Source of the DNA: Pseudocercospora fijiensis CIRAD86
Lineage: Eukaryota; Ascomycota; Dothideomycetes; Mycosphaerellales; Mycosphaerellaceae
Direction: 5' to 3'
Length of the DNA stretch: 64,000 nt
Assembly (NCBI RefSeq): GCF_000340215.1
Contig: NW_006921535.1
Span: 1,058,483 to 1,122,482 of the forward strand
Of the stretch, positions 1 to 11,170 are shown one piece after another. Within the stretch, counting starts at the first letter, position 1. Every line of letters starts with the position of its first letter. The translations under genes and the position numbers were made by a program. The notes under the pieces were generated by a model, which was not told the DNA's origin, did not search any database, and saw only the letters and a list, made by a program, of their open reading frames with translations.

Positions 1-1070
1 TGATGCGGTAGCAGCTGACGAAGCTTGCCACTGTAGGCAGTCGCAAGCGCCACGCCACACGACGGCTCTACCAGGATTCGCTCATCGTCTGCAAACCTTT
101 TACATGCCTCGACCGCCTCGGCGTCCGAAAGGACAGCAGTAGTGACGCGGCTCTTGTCCGATGCGTAGTCGTACGCCCTTTTGGCTACTTTACGTGCGCC
201 AAGGGTGGTGGCTATACTGGTGATCGCCGGAAGAGTAATATGCTCACCCTTCTCGATGGACTGTGCAAGGGAGTCTGCGCCTTTCGTCTCCACAGCTAGG
301 ACTTTCGTTGAAGAGCTAAGTGCAGCATAATTGTCCAGACCTTGCATGATTCCACTGAACAGGCCTCCGCCACCGACGCTGCAGACAATGGCGTCTGGTA
401 GTCTCAACTCCTCGTCATGAAATGCCGTAAGGGAGGCTTCTTCACTGCTCGGGTAATATCGGTCCACTTTTGACATTTGACGTGCGATCTCATCGACGAT
501 TGTGGAGTTGCCAGTCCATATCTCAGGTGCGTCGAAAGGGGGCACGTATACAGCATTTTCCCTTCTGGCCTTCGCGGCTGGCAGAGCTTCTTCTCTTAGG
601 AAAGTGTCAGCGTCGACCCACGAAGAGCCGTTTTGGATCACCTCGGTAGCTCCAGCTGCTCGTAGCTTTCCGATCATATAGTCCGACGTCGACATTGGCA
701 CAACGATGGTAGCAGGACAACCAAGTGTCACTGCGGCATGCACACATGCGAGTCCAGCATTGCCGCCAGAGCTGCAGAAAAAGTGAGGCTTGGCAGATAC
801 CCCATTAGTGGCGATAGCATTCGCTTTTGAGTCATCCGTAGGGGCAGCTGACAGGTGTGACTTCAGATAATTGCCAACGCCACGACTTTTGAAGGATCCG
901 GAAGGTTGGACATTCTCTAATTTGAGGTAGATTCTGCTACGATTGCATCAGTAAAGTGGTCTTTGTCAGTCTAAGACGACTTCTCACCATCCTGCTGCTT
1001 CAGATAACGTGCGAGACCATATCAAAGGTGTCTCGATCCATGGGTTCTTTGTTGATACAGCTTTGGCCAT
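1..1070 (-). CDS. L-serine/L-threonine dehydratase, PLP-dependent (3' end outside window)
   Basis: Family role: pyridoxal-phosphate enzyme deaminating L-serine (and threonine) to pyruvate or 2-oxobutyrate, in the cytosol. Seen: exon 1 is 1070-988, a 51-nt intron (987-937, GTGAGA...TAG with a TACTGAT branch site) follows, and exon 2 runs from 936 off the left edge with no stop. The start at 1070 gives MAKAVSTKNPWIETPL, the expected short N-terminus. PSGSFKSRG holds the PLP lysine (about K44), SSGGNAG (83-89) is the phosphate-binding loop, and VGGGGL and LVEPSCGVAL lie further on. About 339 residues are visible; only a short C-terminus is missing. No internal stops, so it looks intact. A hAT transposon ends about 390 bp upstream of the start codon, between this gene and a divergent acetyltransferase. 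Serine versus threonine preference cannot be told from sequence; the short form without an ACT domain fits serine dehydratase better. Confidence 0.9.
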
Positions 1071-1455
1071 TCTGCGTGGAGAACGAAATTTTTGGAGAAG
1101 AGTTCTCAGATTATTTGGGAGAGCTCTCTCAGCTTATCAGTCCTTTCCAAACAGTGTGGTGATCACTTGGAAGAAGATGCTGGGTCATGGTTGCAGCCGA
1201 TGTAGTTGACGACAAGTTCAAGAGTCACTCGGCGGAACGGCGGAACGGCGGAACTGTCGGATCTGCAGCGGAAGTACGTCTTGGCATTCCGCTGGCGCGA
1301 CGACGACATTGCCGCTCCCCTTCTCGCCCTCCAACTAGAATATCTCTTCAGCACTCTTCCAAGAAGCGTTAGTATCATGACAGCAATACCATACCACGGC
1401 ATGTCACCTGCCTCTGATCGACACGTCGCTGCAATCGCAGCCAGCCTGTTAGGAT
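1071..1455. other. Upstream region of the dehydratase gene, no gene seen
   Basis: About 385 bp between the dehydratase start and the hAT target duplication. I see no convincing coding frame. Three exact copies of an 8-bp unit GGCGGAAC lie at 1231-1254. With 12238-12666 it probably formed one divergent intergenic region before the transposon inserted. Confidence 0.5.
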
Positions 1456-1639
1456 GTTGATGTTATAGAAGTTGATTACTGAGTACTCACTAGTTAGCGC
1501 CTGTAATCATAATTATAGTCAATAATAAGTGAATAATCAGTAATCATAATCACGTAATTATATAATCAGTACCTATAGTAATGCTTAGGGTTAGGAAGGA
1601 GGTAGATTTATAAGCCGTTATCGTTACTAGCGCTAGAGA

Positions 1640-1925
1640 CCGAGTATAAGACTAGCAGTAGTAGTAGTCCTTCGTCCGCCTCTTCTAAGGCGGCCAATTC
1701 CAATAGCACCTTAGCAATACCTGTTCTTATCCAATTCTTCGAGCACTTATTTATACGAATATAGTTACTATTTATCCGTACGCGGTCCTATCTAGTAGTG
1801 CGGCGGCTCTTACTAAAAGTCCTCTCGGACTCGGCGGATATAGCGAAGGCGGATAATGTATCGATAGCCAATTGCTATAACGCTAGATCGCACGTCTTCC
1901 GCTATTAGATCTACTAGCTAATAGG
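1640..1925 (-). pseudogene. hAT transposase, C-terminal dimerisation domain (relic)
   Basis: The minus strand reads LSAFAISAESERTFSKSRR near 1845-1790. This is the conserved core of the hAT C-terminal dimerisation domain (family pattern: P-x-S-A-x-x-E-R-x-F-S). It is followed by an R-x-x-I-N segment and a short acidic tail. It joins to the main transposase body at 9026 once gypsy copy 1 and one copy of ACTTA are removed. Stops are present, so it is a degraded gene. Confidence 0.8.
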
Positions 1926-1930
1926 ACTTA

Positions 1931-2126
1931 TATAAGAAGGGTATATTAGCAGGTAGATAGGGTGGTAGTAGGTACGAGTAGTATTCGATAAGGAGCTAGG
2001 AGGAGAGGGAGGAAGGCAGGAGAGTTGGCCCAACGCTAAGCGCCAAGCCCTACCTAAGGCATTAAGACCCTAGCTTTACTCGGCCTAATTACATGCCAAT
2101 CACGTGTAGCCTCTTTAGCTCTAACA
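1931..2126 (-). repeat. Gypsy copy 1, 3' LTR
   Basis: 196 bp, matching the copy at 8825-9020. On the plus strand it begins TATAAGAAGG (TGTAAGAAGG in better kept copies) and ends CTCTAACA, so in element orientation it is TGTTAG...CTTATA with the canonical terminal CA changed to TA. Confidence 0.95.
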
Positions 2127-3349
2127 CACGCTTCCCTTCCAAAGGCCGCGCCCTCGTAGCCTGCCTATGTCCCACGACCTCTATTGCCGCTAACTTAGCT
2201 AGTCTAATAAGCTACTTAGCCCGCGCTAAATTGAACACTCAACTACCTAATTATATAACTATATCAAACCTCACCTCTAACAATACAATGTACAACTCTA
2301 ACTGCGCTACCTCTATATACAATAAACTATAAAGTAATATGTATCTATAAGAATTAAAGGCCTTCGACTAATTACAATACGAGCGCGTCTTCCCTACTAT
2401 AATAGGTAGACGTACGAGGTATTGCAGCCCTGCCTCCGCTCTAAGTAATATCGTACCGAGTTCTTTACGTCTACTCTTAAAAGACCTAGCAATGTCCGCT
2501 TCCGAGGGTTGTTCTTGTCGTTACGAGGGATTGTTCTTTACTATCGTAGTTTTACTAGCCCTAATTAGTTAGGTTTAGCGGCCTTTAAGTGTTAACTAAT
2601 TATATCTTTCAAAAAAATACAGCTCGTCTAGTTTCTATAGGTGAAGGCCATTATAAGTGCAGTAGTAGAGGTTCGCCTCGCTTAAAGGGTCGGAAAGATC
2701 GAGGAGTAACCTATTGTCCGCAAGATCGACCCCGGCTAGCTTAGCTCTATAGTTTTGCCCTTAGTTAGTCCATTAGTCGCTTAATCTTTTGACTTAGTCA
2801 AAGTTTTAACTTAGCCTCAAAGTTTGATCAAACCTTTAATAGGCTTAAAGCTTTGATTAAAGTTTTGATTAAAGGTGCCTTAGGCTCGTAGTGTAGGTGA
2901 GGTTGTGTCTGCAGGCGTAGCGACAATAGCAAGTGATGTTAACAATAGTAGCGCTAGTCGTCTTAGCGCTAACTTCACCTTCTTTAACTAATAACAACTC
3001 GGCAACACCGTTACTAACATAGCGGTATCCTTCCTTTCTTAAACAGCAATACACCCCGCAACACTATTACTAATATAGCCGCGCCGGCCACGCCGATTGC
3101 CTAGGCCTCGAGGCCTCGACGGAATGAGGGAATAAGAGGGGGACCTGTAGGGCGCGTTAGTAAAGAGGTAGAATCCTTAAAAGAGCAGGCAATTAGTTAA
3201 CGCGTCGTAGCGCGCTTATTGACACTCGGTGCGCGTTTACTATAGTAGTGTAGTCTTATTGTCCTTTGTTACTAACAATTGCTTGCTTCTAATTGGTTAG
3301 CTAATAGCACCCCGGGGGTAGCATTAATCCTAGGCCTTAGTAGTAACAT

Positions 3350-6300
3350 TATAAGCTTTTGGCCTTCTTCTTGTTCTTCACGCTAGTCTAATACTCATCC
3401 AACAACTCGGTTATATCCTTAAAGGAGTCTTTAGCTTCCTATAAGTCCTATTCTAGTAAATAGCCTTGCTATCTTAGTAGGTACTCCTTCTTGCCCTTCC
3501 TAGTCCGGTGCTATAGGATACGTTCTATAGACTACAGTTCTTCACTATTAGCTAAGACTTCTTCTAACTTAGCAGGCGCTTTATTACCTTCGCGTTAATA
3601 GTATAGCTTAAGGAGGGATATATAGAAGGTGTTATAGATAGTGTAATAGGGTAGAAGCTACAACTAGTAGGCCTATATGCCCTTCGGTTCTCGGATGCGG
3701 AATAGGCCAATGTATCTTAGTGCGAGCTTAAGCCTTGTTTTGCTATTAGGTAATAGGTGTTTGCGGATGCGGAGGTTCTTCGTACTAAGTATAACTATAT
3801 CGCCTTACTTAAAGGTTATCGGTGTGTAACGCTTGTCGTAGTAGGTCTTTTAGTACTCTTAAGCCTTTGTCAACTTCTCGGCTATCTTAGTATAGATTTC
3901 TCGTATCTTCTAAACCCTCTCAATAGCCGCTAGTGTCTTAGATTGACCCGCTTCCCTTTCCTTACGCTCGGCCTTAAGCGATAGGGGGTCTTGTAGTAGC
4001 GTAGGGTTGCTTCCTATTATAGCGAAATAAGGTAACACCTTAGTAGATAAGTGGACACTGTTGTTGTATACAAATTCGGCTAGTTGTAGGAGATTAACCT
4101 AATCCTTAGGGTTCTCGTTAATATAGCTGCGTAGGTACTGCTATAGGGTAGCATTCTGTCTCTCTATTTGACCGTCAGTCTATAGATAGAAGGCTGTTAA
4201 TAGCCGATACTTTAGTCTTAGCTATAGGCATATTTCGCTCTAATAGTGCGATATGAATGTCGAGCCCCTATCGGAGACTATCCCCTTAGGGGTTCCCTAA
4301 TAGGTATAGAAGATGTCAGTCTATAGCGCCTTAGCTAGGTTAATAGCCGTCCAATCCTTTCGGGTAGGAATGTAACGAGCGCCCTTAGTAAACCGGTCTA
4401 CGACAACTAGGATAGCATTATATACATCCTTGCTTCCCCTACGCTTAGTAGGCGGAAGGCCTATAATGAAATCTATTATAAGCTTAGTAAATGGCTTCTT
4501 TAGAACAGGGAGTGAAGACAACTCGCTAAATGGTAAGTGCTTTAGTGCTTTAACTCGTTAATATACGGCACACGTGTTTACGTAGTCCTTTATGTCCCGC
4601 TTACTATTTAGCTAGTAGTATGTGCGCGATAGTAGCTCGTGCGACCTCTCTATGCTATAGTGACCGGCAAGCTTACTATTATAGTGTCGCTTGAGAAGTT
4701 CTTGTCTAATCGATTGTTTAGCGGGGACATAGTATCTGCCCTTAAACCTTAAGTGACCTTTGTCGTCGATCGACCAATTACTCTTACTAGATCGAGTCTT
4801 TCGCCTACTTACAAGCTTGTCTATACGTTTAGCAGCAAAGGCGTCCCTCTGCTAAGCCCGTAACAGCTCATCTATAAACGATTAACTATCCCTATTTGCA
4901 AGGTTATTTAACAGCACCCTCGCTATTAAACGAGGTACGCATTGTATGTATCTAATAGTACTAGCAGCCGGATCAACTGCAGCAGTGCTATCGCTGTTAC
5001 TATATATAGCGATGTCGACTAGGGAGTTATTATAACTTCTCCTATCTGTGTCCTTAATACGTACTGTTAATATAGCAAGAGCATTAATATACTTTAAGCC
5101 GTCGCGGAGTCCGGTAAGCCGCTTATCCTACGCTTGCTTATTAACAACACGGGCTATAGCAATCTTATGCTATAGGGTTGGAAACAATGAATTGATAGAT
5201 TGCTAAGTCCCGCTGTCGTAATCAGGTCGCCTCGATAGGCTATTAGCAGGGTTGCTTACGCCTAGCCGATATAACACATTAAAATCAAACCTAGCGAGGT
5301 AGACGGCCTATCTAGCCTATCGACCTATAACCCTAGTAACCTTCGTAATTCTACGGAGGTTGTTATAGTCCGTATAGACCTGAATAGTATGCTAGGCACT
5401 ATCGAGATAGTAGCGCTAGTGCTTGAAGGCTTTAATAATAGCTAAGAGCTCTTACTCGTAGGTCTCGTAGCGACGCTTAGCATTAATCATCTTCCTCGAG
5501 AAGAAGGCAATTAGGTGCTAGTAGTGGTCACTGTCTAACTACTAGGACATTATGGCTAATATAGCGAACTGTGAAGCGTTAGTCTCAATTCGGATCTGCT
5601 TGTTTAGTACAAAATAGTGTAATAGAGGGACTTTAGTAAATCGCTTCTTCAAACCGTTAAAAGCGGCTTATGCTCTATTAGTCTATTTGAACTCTCTAGT
5701 TGGGTTAGCCTTAGTTTTAGTGAGCTCAGTTAGGGGCATTACATGCCGTGAATAGCCCTTAATAAACCGGCGGTAGAAATTAGCGAAGCCGAGGAACGAT
5801 TGAAGCTCCTTAATAGACGTAGGAACAGGCCATTTAGTAATTGTTTTAATCCGATTAGGATCAGCCTTAACACTATTAGTTGATACGATGAAACTAAGGA
5901 AGGCCACCTCCTTAGTAGCAAAGGTGCATTTAGAAGGCTTGTAATATAGTCTATAGGCTCGTAGGCGATCGAGCACCTTGCGGACTGCAGCCTAGTGCTC
6001 CGCAATGTTAGGTAAGTGTGTGTAAACTAGGATGTCATCTAGGTAAACCATACAGAGATGGTCTAATAGGCCCGAAAGGGCCCGATTAATGTAGGACTAG
6101 AATGTGGTAGGGGCATTAGCTAGCCCAAATGGCATAACTAAGTATTCAAAATAGCTATAACGAGTGCGGAAGGCTGTTTTCTATTCATCGCCCTTACGAA
6201 TGCGGATACGATAGTACGCATCCTTAATGTCTAATATAGTGTAGTAGTAGGTACTAGAAAGGCGGTCGAGGGTCTTATTAATAAGCGGGAGTAGATAGCG

Positions 6301-8605
6301 GTCTTTAATAGTAATAGCGTTAAGCCTACGATAGTCGATACATAGGCGTAGGCTACTATCCTTCTTTAGTACGAACAGGATAGGTACACTAGCAGGGCTG
6401 TTACTATACCGTATCCGGCTATTAGCTAGGTTTTCCTCTAGGTACTTACGCAACATAGCAAGCTCTCGTTTACTAAGGTTGTAGAGGGGTCTAAAAGGGA
6501 CCTCTTTGCCCTCTATAATATCAATCTTATAATCCGTCTCTTTAAATATAGGCAATGTCGATGCTAAGTAGTGTTCAAACACATTAATGTAGGTTTCTCG
6601 AATAGGCTCCGGTATACGAGCAAGCTAATTAGGATCTATGCTATTAGGGGGCATAGGCTTATCGTTATCGCCTAATAGGTCGATTGTTAGGTTAGCTGCG
6701 GTAGGTGTTAGGTTGCCGATGAATAGAACCCTAATATCGTTAGGGCACTCGCTAACATCGATGTGTTTAATGTCCTCTTTCCTAGCGATTCTAAATCGCT
6801 ACTGTTAACTACCTAAGTCTATAACTATAGTATAGTACTTGAGAACAGGGTTACTAATAACAATCTTAGATGGGAGGCTGTCTATGTCTACCGCGTAGGC
6901 AGTGAAGTTTAGTAGGCGCTCATTGCCGAGGTCGTCCTTTAGGGCTATATAGATATAGTAGGCCCTATAGGTCAAGTGCCGAGCGTTATTAAACCAAGCA
7001 AGGGTTGGTAGGTTAGTCCTAGGCAGTTGTCGAAGGTCTAATTGCTTAGCTAGGCGATAGCTAATAAGGGCGCTAACTGAATTTCCTAGATCTAGTATAA
7101 CCTTAGTCTTATAGTTAGTGTCGGGCCCGGATATGAGACAGGTACGTGTAATAGCTAGCACAATGTCGATAGTCTTACGCCGTACGAGGCTAACAGTTAG
7201 TGCGGCGCTTACTCTTTTTTCGAAGGACCGATAGGGATAGCATTAGCGGCTGAAAGGTGCTTACGGTGCTTAGCGGTAGCACGGTCGATTCGGGCCTAAT
7301 CCTTAGGTTTGTCGTATTAGCCTAGTAGATAGCTAGTGCTGTTACAGTTGAAGCACTTCAACCCGGTTAGTAGACTGCCGTAGCTGTTGTTATTGTTAGT
7401 AGAGCGGTTAGTATTGTAGGGATACGAGCCCCTTCTACGGCCTCTATCGCGGCCTCCTCTATATAGCCGGCGGCTACGGCCTCTTCTACGGTTATTGTTA
7501 CTGTTCCTATTGTTAGTATTGTTGTTATAGTAGGAACCTTAGTTTCCTCCGCGGCTACTACGATTGCCGCGGTTAGTACTAGCTAGTCGGATCCTCGATT
7601 CTAGTCGTTGTTAGAGCTAAACAGCCCGCTCGGCTGTTTCTACTTCGACTATGAATTAAATGCGTGTTAGGTTAGCCTGTTTAAACACACGGCGGCGGTC
7701 CAATTCAAGGACTAGTTCCCATCTCAGTTTAGGTCGTATCTTAGATATCCAGATAGAGTCGGTTTTGGGTAGTAAATCGTCCTCGAGGGTCTTCAAATAG
7801 GCCTTAAATAAGCGAGCCGATTGATCAGTCTTTTGTTTAGCTCGAAGGTATTAGTCCTAAGCGTGTTGTTGCCTTAGTATAGGGTTTCTAAGGGTGTCTA
7901 GTATAATGGTCTTATAGTCTTGCCACTAAACAGCGGTCTAATTAGTAAGGGAGTCGAAATAGTTATCCTAGGTGCGCTTTAGGTCTCTATCAATGTATTG
8001 CATAGCATAGACGACTAGTAAGTAGTCATCTAGCAGGGCCCTTAGTGCATTCCGCTAGTTCAATTCACAATTACGTATGTAATCATTGTACTGCTTGCGG
8101 CTAGAGCTATCAAATACGGTACAGTCTTTAAGCTTAGCATCCTTCTTTTAAATAGAAGGTACTGCTACTAGTTCTAGTCTAGCAGTAGTTGTTAGGGCTT
8201 CCTATAGGCGGCGAATCTCGAGGAGATTATCCTTTAGCTGTTGTTCTTAACGTAGGGCAGTAAGCCTGTTCTAAGTAGCTTCTTGAAGTCTCGCTACTAG
8301 TTAAGGGCTAAAGGCTGGCTAGCTATATCGTCGATTAACAATGTTGTTAAGAATGTCGTTAACAGGCAATTCTAGATCATCACCTAGAATTGCAGGTTCT
8401 TCTTTAGTAGGTCCTATAGCAGGCTCTTCGGTAGGAGGCACTTTAGCAGGTGCTCTAGTAGGCACTTTAGTAGGCACTATGCTACTAGCATTGTCGTTGC
8501 TAGCGCTGCTAGCGGCAGCACGGTTGTTGTTTCGTAATAAGCCGGCTATTGTAATAGGGGGTAATACTAATAATGTATTGTTAGCCCCTAAGATACGGAT
8601 GTAGC
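3350..8605 (-). pseudogene. Gypsy copy 1 gag-pol polyprotein (RIP-inactivated)
   Basis: Minus-strand reading with many TAG/TAA stops. Order from 5' to 3': gag (about 8600-7250) with an Asn/Arg/Gly-rich stretch and a damaged CCHC knuckle starting LKCFNCNSTSY near 7370-7330; protease 7161-6805 with ILDLGNS in place of the DSG/DTG site; reverse transcriptase 6582-5950 with intact YLDD (6045-6034); RNase H about 5640-5230 ending in FDFNVLYRLGVSNP; integrase about 4750-4200 with IDFIIGLPP and VVVDRFTKGARY; integrase C-terminal part; and a chromodomain near 3500-3400 (GYLLE, DITELLDEY). This order defines a chromovirus. Early gag holds Val-Pro-Thr repeats. Confidence 0.9.
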
Positions 8606-8813
8606 GGAATTAGTGGGTATTAGTCTAGTGCGATTGACTTAGTATAATAGGCCGTATAGAAGGCCTTGCTTGATGATTAGTACGGTTGTTTCGATAGAAT
8701 AGTACGTGTAGGTCCCGTTCTTAGGGCGCAATATAGTTAGATTAGTCTTGTTCGTAGCTATACCGCTAAAAGCTTGAAATAAGGACTATCTAGCTACTAC
8801 CCTTAAAGGGTGG

Positions 8814-8824
8814 ATCGAATACTG
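8814..8824 (-). other. Gypsy copy 1 primer-binding site, self-priming type (proposed)
   Basis: In element orientation CAGTATTCGAT directly follows the 5' LTR, where reverse transcription is primed. It does not start TGG as a tRNA 3'-end match would. Ten of its bases are complementary to ATCGAATACT inside the LTR. Copies 2, 3 and 4 show the same relation over 11 bases. Confidence 0.6.
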
Positions 8825-9020
8825 TATAAGAAGGGTATATTAGCAGGTAGATAGGGTGGTAGTGGGTACGAGTAGTATTCGATAAGGAGCTAGGAGGAGA
8901 GGGAGGAAGGCAGGAGAGTTAGCCTAACGCTAAGCGCCAAGCCCTGCCTAAGGCATCAAGACCCTAGCTTCACTCGGCCTAATTATATGCCAATCACGTG
9001 TAGCCTCTTTAGCTCTAACA
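8825..9020 (-). repeat. Gypsy copy 1, 5' LTR
   Basis: 196 bp, the partner of 1931-2126. The two LTRs differ at several positions, nearly all C/T or G/A. It contains AGTATTCGAT (8873-8882 region), the reverse complement of the sequence directly inside the element at 8814-8824. Confidence 0.95.
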
Positions 9021-9025
9021 ACTTA

Positions 9026-11170
9026 TTAATACTAGCTTCTCGAAGCTAACTAGTAGTAGTACTATTAGACTAGCGTAGATAAAGGCTTCGAAGGGGTCCT
9101 CGTTAGTAGCAATAAGGTTAGTTTAAGACTTAATTTGCTAGCGTTTAAGGTCCGAGAGCCCTTCGAAGGAACGTTATAGTATAGACTATAGTTAATAGCT
9201 TCCGAAGCGTGCCTTATAATCGCTCTAAAGCGCTCTCGTACGCGAGAGTAAGGTATCTACGTCTACTATAGAGCGGCCTTAAAGCCAAGCAAGTCGTCGA
9301 GTTAGATATAGCAATACTACAGTTACGTAGAGAGGGCTCTTCTAGTTAAGGCTATAGTACTTCTTAAACAGTACGCTTGCAACGTTAATAGATCGAATAA
9401 GGACTATCCGGTACTTATTCTTAATAGCTAAGCGACTAAAGTGGCTTCTTAGATACTCTATAGACTCTTAATATATATCGAATATAATAGTATTGCCTTC
9501 AAGCCGAAGGGTAACCTCTTTAAATAGATTGAGGAACCTCCGAGTATACGTAAGGACCTTCTAGTTATCCTCGGATAAGCTAAACTCGCGGAGGTATAGT
9601 ATTCTATCGAAGAAGGTGTTTAGAATAGGCCTTATTTGAATAGCCTCTTCTATTATTAGAAGCTAACTATTCTATCGTGTCTCGCTAGGGATCTTTAGAG
9701 TTATATATAGCAATTAAAGCTAGGCCTTATAGACTTCTTAGAAGATGTTGTAGTTGTCGTTCTTACGAAGAAGTTTAGCGAGAGCGAATAGCCGCTATAG
9801 TAGACCTTGCTTAACAAACGAGTCTACGTCTATATCGAGCTACCTAGATATAGATACGCTATTACTATCGTTAGTTAGCACTGTTTGACTAAACTCTTCG
9901 CTTTCTGCGGCCTCTACGTCCTTCGCAAATATAAAGGCTATTATTATACGGTTAAGAATATAGCTAATATAGCGCAACCGACGGTCCTTCTAGTGCGAGT
10001 GCCCTTATAAGTCTATAAAGCGCTTAATAGCTAGACTAAGCGTATTGTTATTGGAACCACTATTAGTCGTTATCTAGCCGAGTTTGCTAGATATTTAGAA
10101 GGTTAAGAAGTATAGAAGAACAGCCTTTACAAGGAAGTCACTAGTATAAGAACTAGGTAGCAAATGTAGCAAATCTAGCAGTATTTAGACTAGCTTACCG
10201 CGTAGATTAATATACTAGCAATTAATAGCTTAGAAGAACTTATAGCCGTGCTATAACTTCTAGGTATTAGTATAGAAGTGAAGACAGCTAAGCGCTTCTA
10301 ATAGTGCGAGTTTAACTCGTTCTCGCTAGCCCTCGAAGTTATATAGAATACGAGGATATAGTAAGGTATAGCTCTTAAGAAGGACGTCTTCTGCGTATAG
10401 ATTAACCGCTAGGATAAGCTCTTTGAATTCCTTTGTAACTAGTGCGTTATAAGCGATACTGCTAGCTATTGCAAAGCGAGCTAGAGCGTACCTAAACTTG
10501 TCCTTATCGGCGGCTCCTTTAAGGATATTAATAGTCTTGTCCGAGTTAATAGTACCTTGCTTCTTCTACAGCGCCGAGAGGTTAATCTTAGTCTAATAGG
10601 TACTATCAAGTTTCCGCTTCTTACTGCCGATAAAGATGAAGTGCTTCTTTGCTAGGTACTAAGGCGCGTTACTAGAATTAGAAGCATACCGATTAGGGTC
10701 GTTATCGTTATAGTAGATATAGTAGAAGGCCTTATGCCTGCCTCTATCTACCTTTAAAGGCTCCCTATCTTTTAGTACTCTCGCATACGCCTATAATACT
10801 AGATCTAGCTAATTTCTGCCTCTTCTGCGCCTCTTTAACTCAGTAACCGTAGGCGTAGGTATCGGCTATACTATATTCGCTATATTCGAGGACTGCGAGG
10901 TAGATAGTCGTATAGTATTCGAAGATTAGAGGAACAAGGTATCCTCGTCTAGTATTAGAGATAGTAGTTTATTAGCTTCGGAGGTTAGAAGGTCGCTTAG
11001 ATCGCTCGAATCTTTATAGAATAGTATCCGATCTAGTAGGTTGTTTTCCCGACTCGATACTTAGGTATTTATATAATTTTCTAGCACTTTTTGAGTTAGT
11101 TTATGCTTCTTACGGAGGTTGTCTCGCATGTCGAAGGTGTTGTTATCTTAAATTAAACAATGAATATTAA
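9026..11170 (-). pseudogene. hAT transposase, main body (relic, interrupted by gypsy copy 1)
   Basis: The minus strand translates in one main frame with many TAG/TAA codons. Around 10083-9960 it reads a TTNSGSNNNTLSLAIKRF segment and then DRRLRYISYILN, matching the hAT catalytic region (consensus TDNAxNNxx...RCxAHxLNL). Upstream, near 10840-10700, FYYIYYNDNDPNRYASNSS also belongs to the frame. The catalytic His of the AHILN motif is Tyr here (CAC to TAC), a RIP-type change. The reading continues into the C-terminal domain at 1925-1640, so the gypsy inserted within the transposase gene. N-terminal BED-type zinc finger: not identified. Confidence 0.8.

Larger units (their letters stand above)
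1931..9020 (-). mobile_element. Ty3/gypsy chromovirus, copy 1, full length (7,090 bp)
   Basis: Flanked by the 5-bp target duplication ACTTA (1926-1930 and 9021-9025) and by two 196-bp LTRs. Coding is on the minus strand, so the 5' LTR is the right one. A purine-rich tract (reverse of 2127-2140, GGAAGGGAAGCG core) abuts the 3' LTR and a putative self-priming site abuts the 5' LTR at 8814-8824. Between the chromodomain end and the 3' LTR lies an unusually long noncoding part (about 2127-3350) that includes an A/T-rich inverted block at 2781-2877. Of the four gypsy copies this one keeps the intact YLDD motif (6034-6045) and seems the least mutated. Confidence 0.95.

Noticed and set aside
8341..8604. 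Open frame on the plus strand rich in Leu/Val/Gly, recurring at 38547-38819, 41577-41834 (gag sense strand) and 49581-49811
   Set aside because: Three are antisense shadows of the early gag region, kept open by the Val-Pro-Thr repeat; the one at 41577-41834 is antisense to copy 3 gag. No independent evidence of coding.
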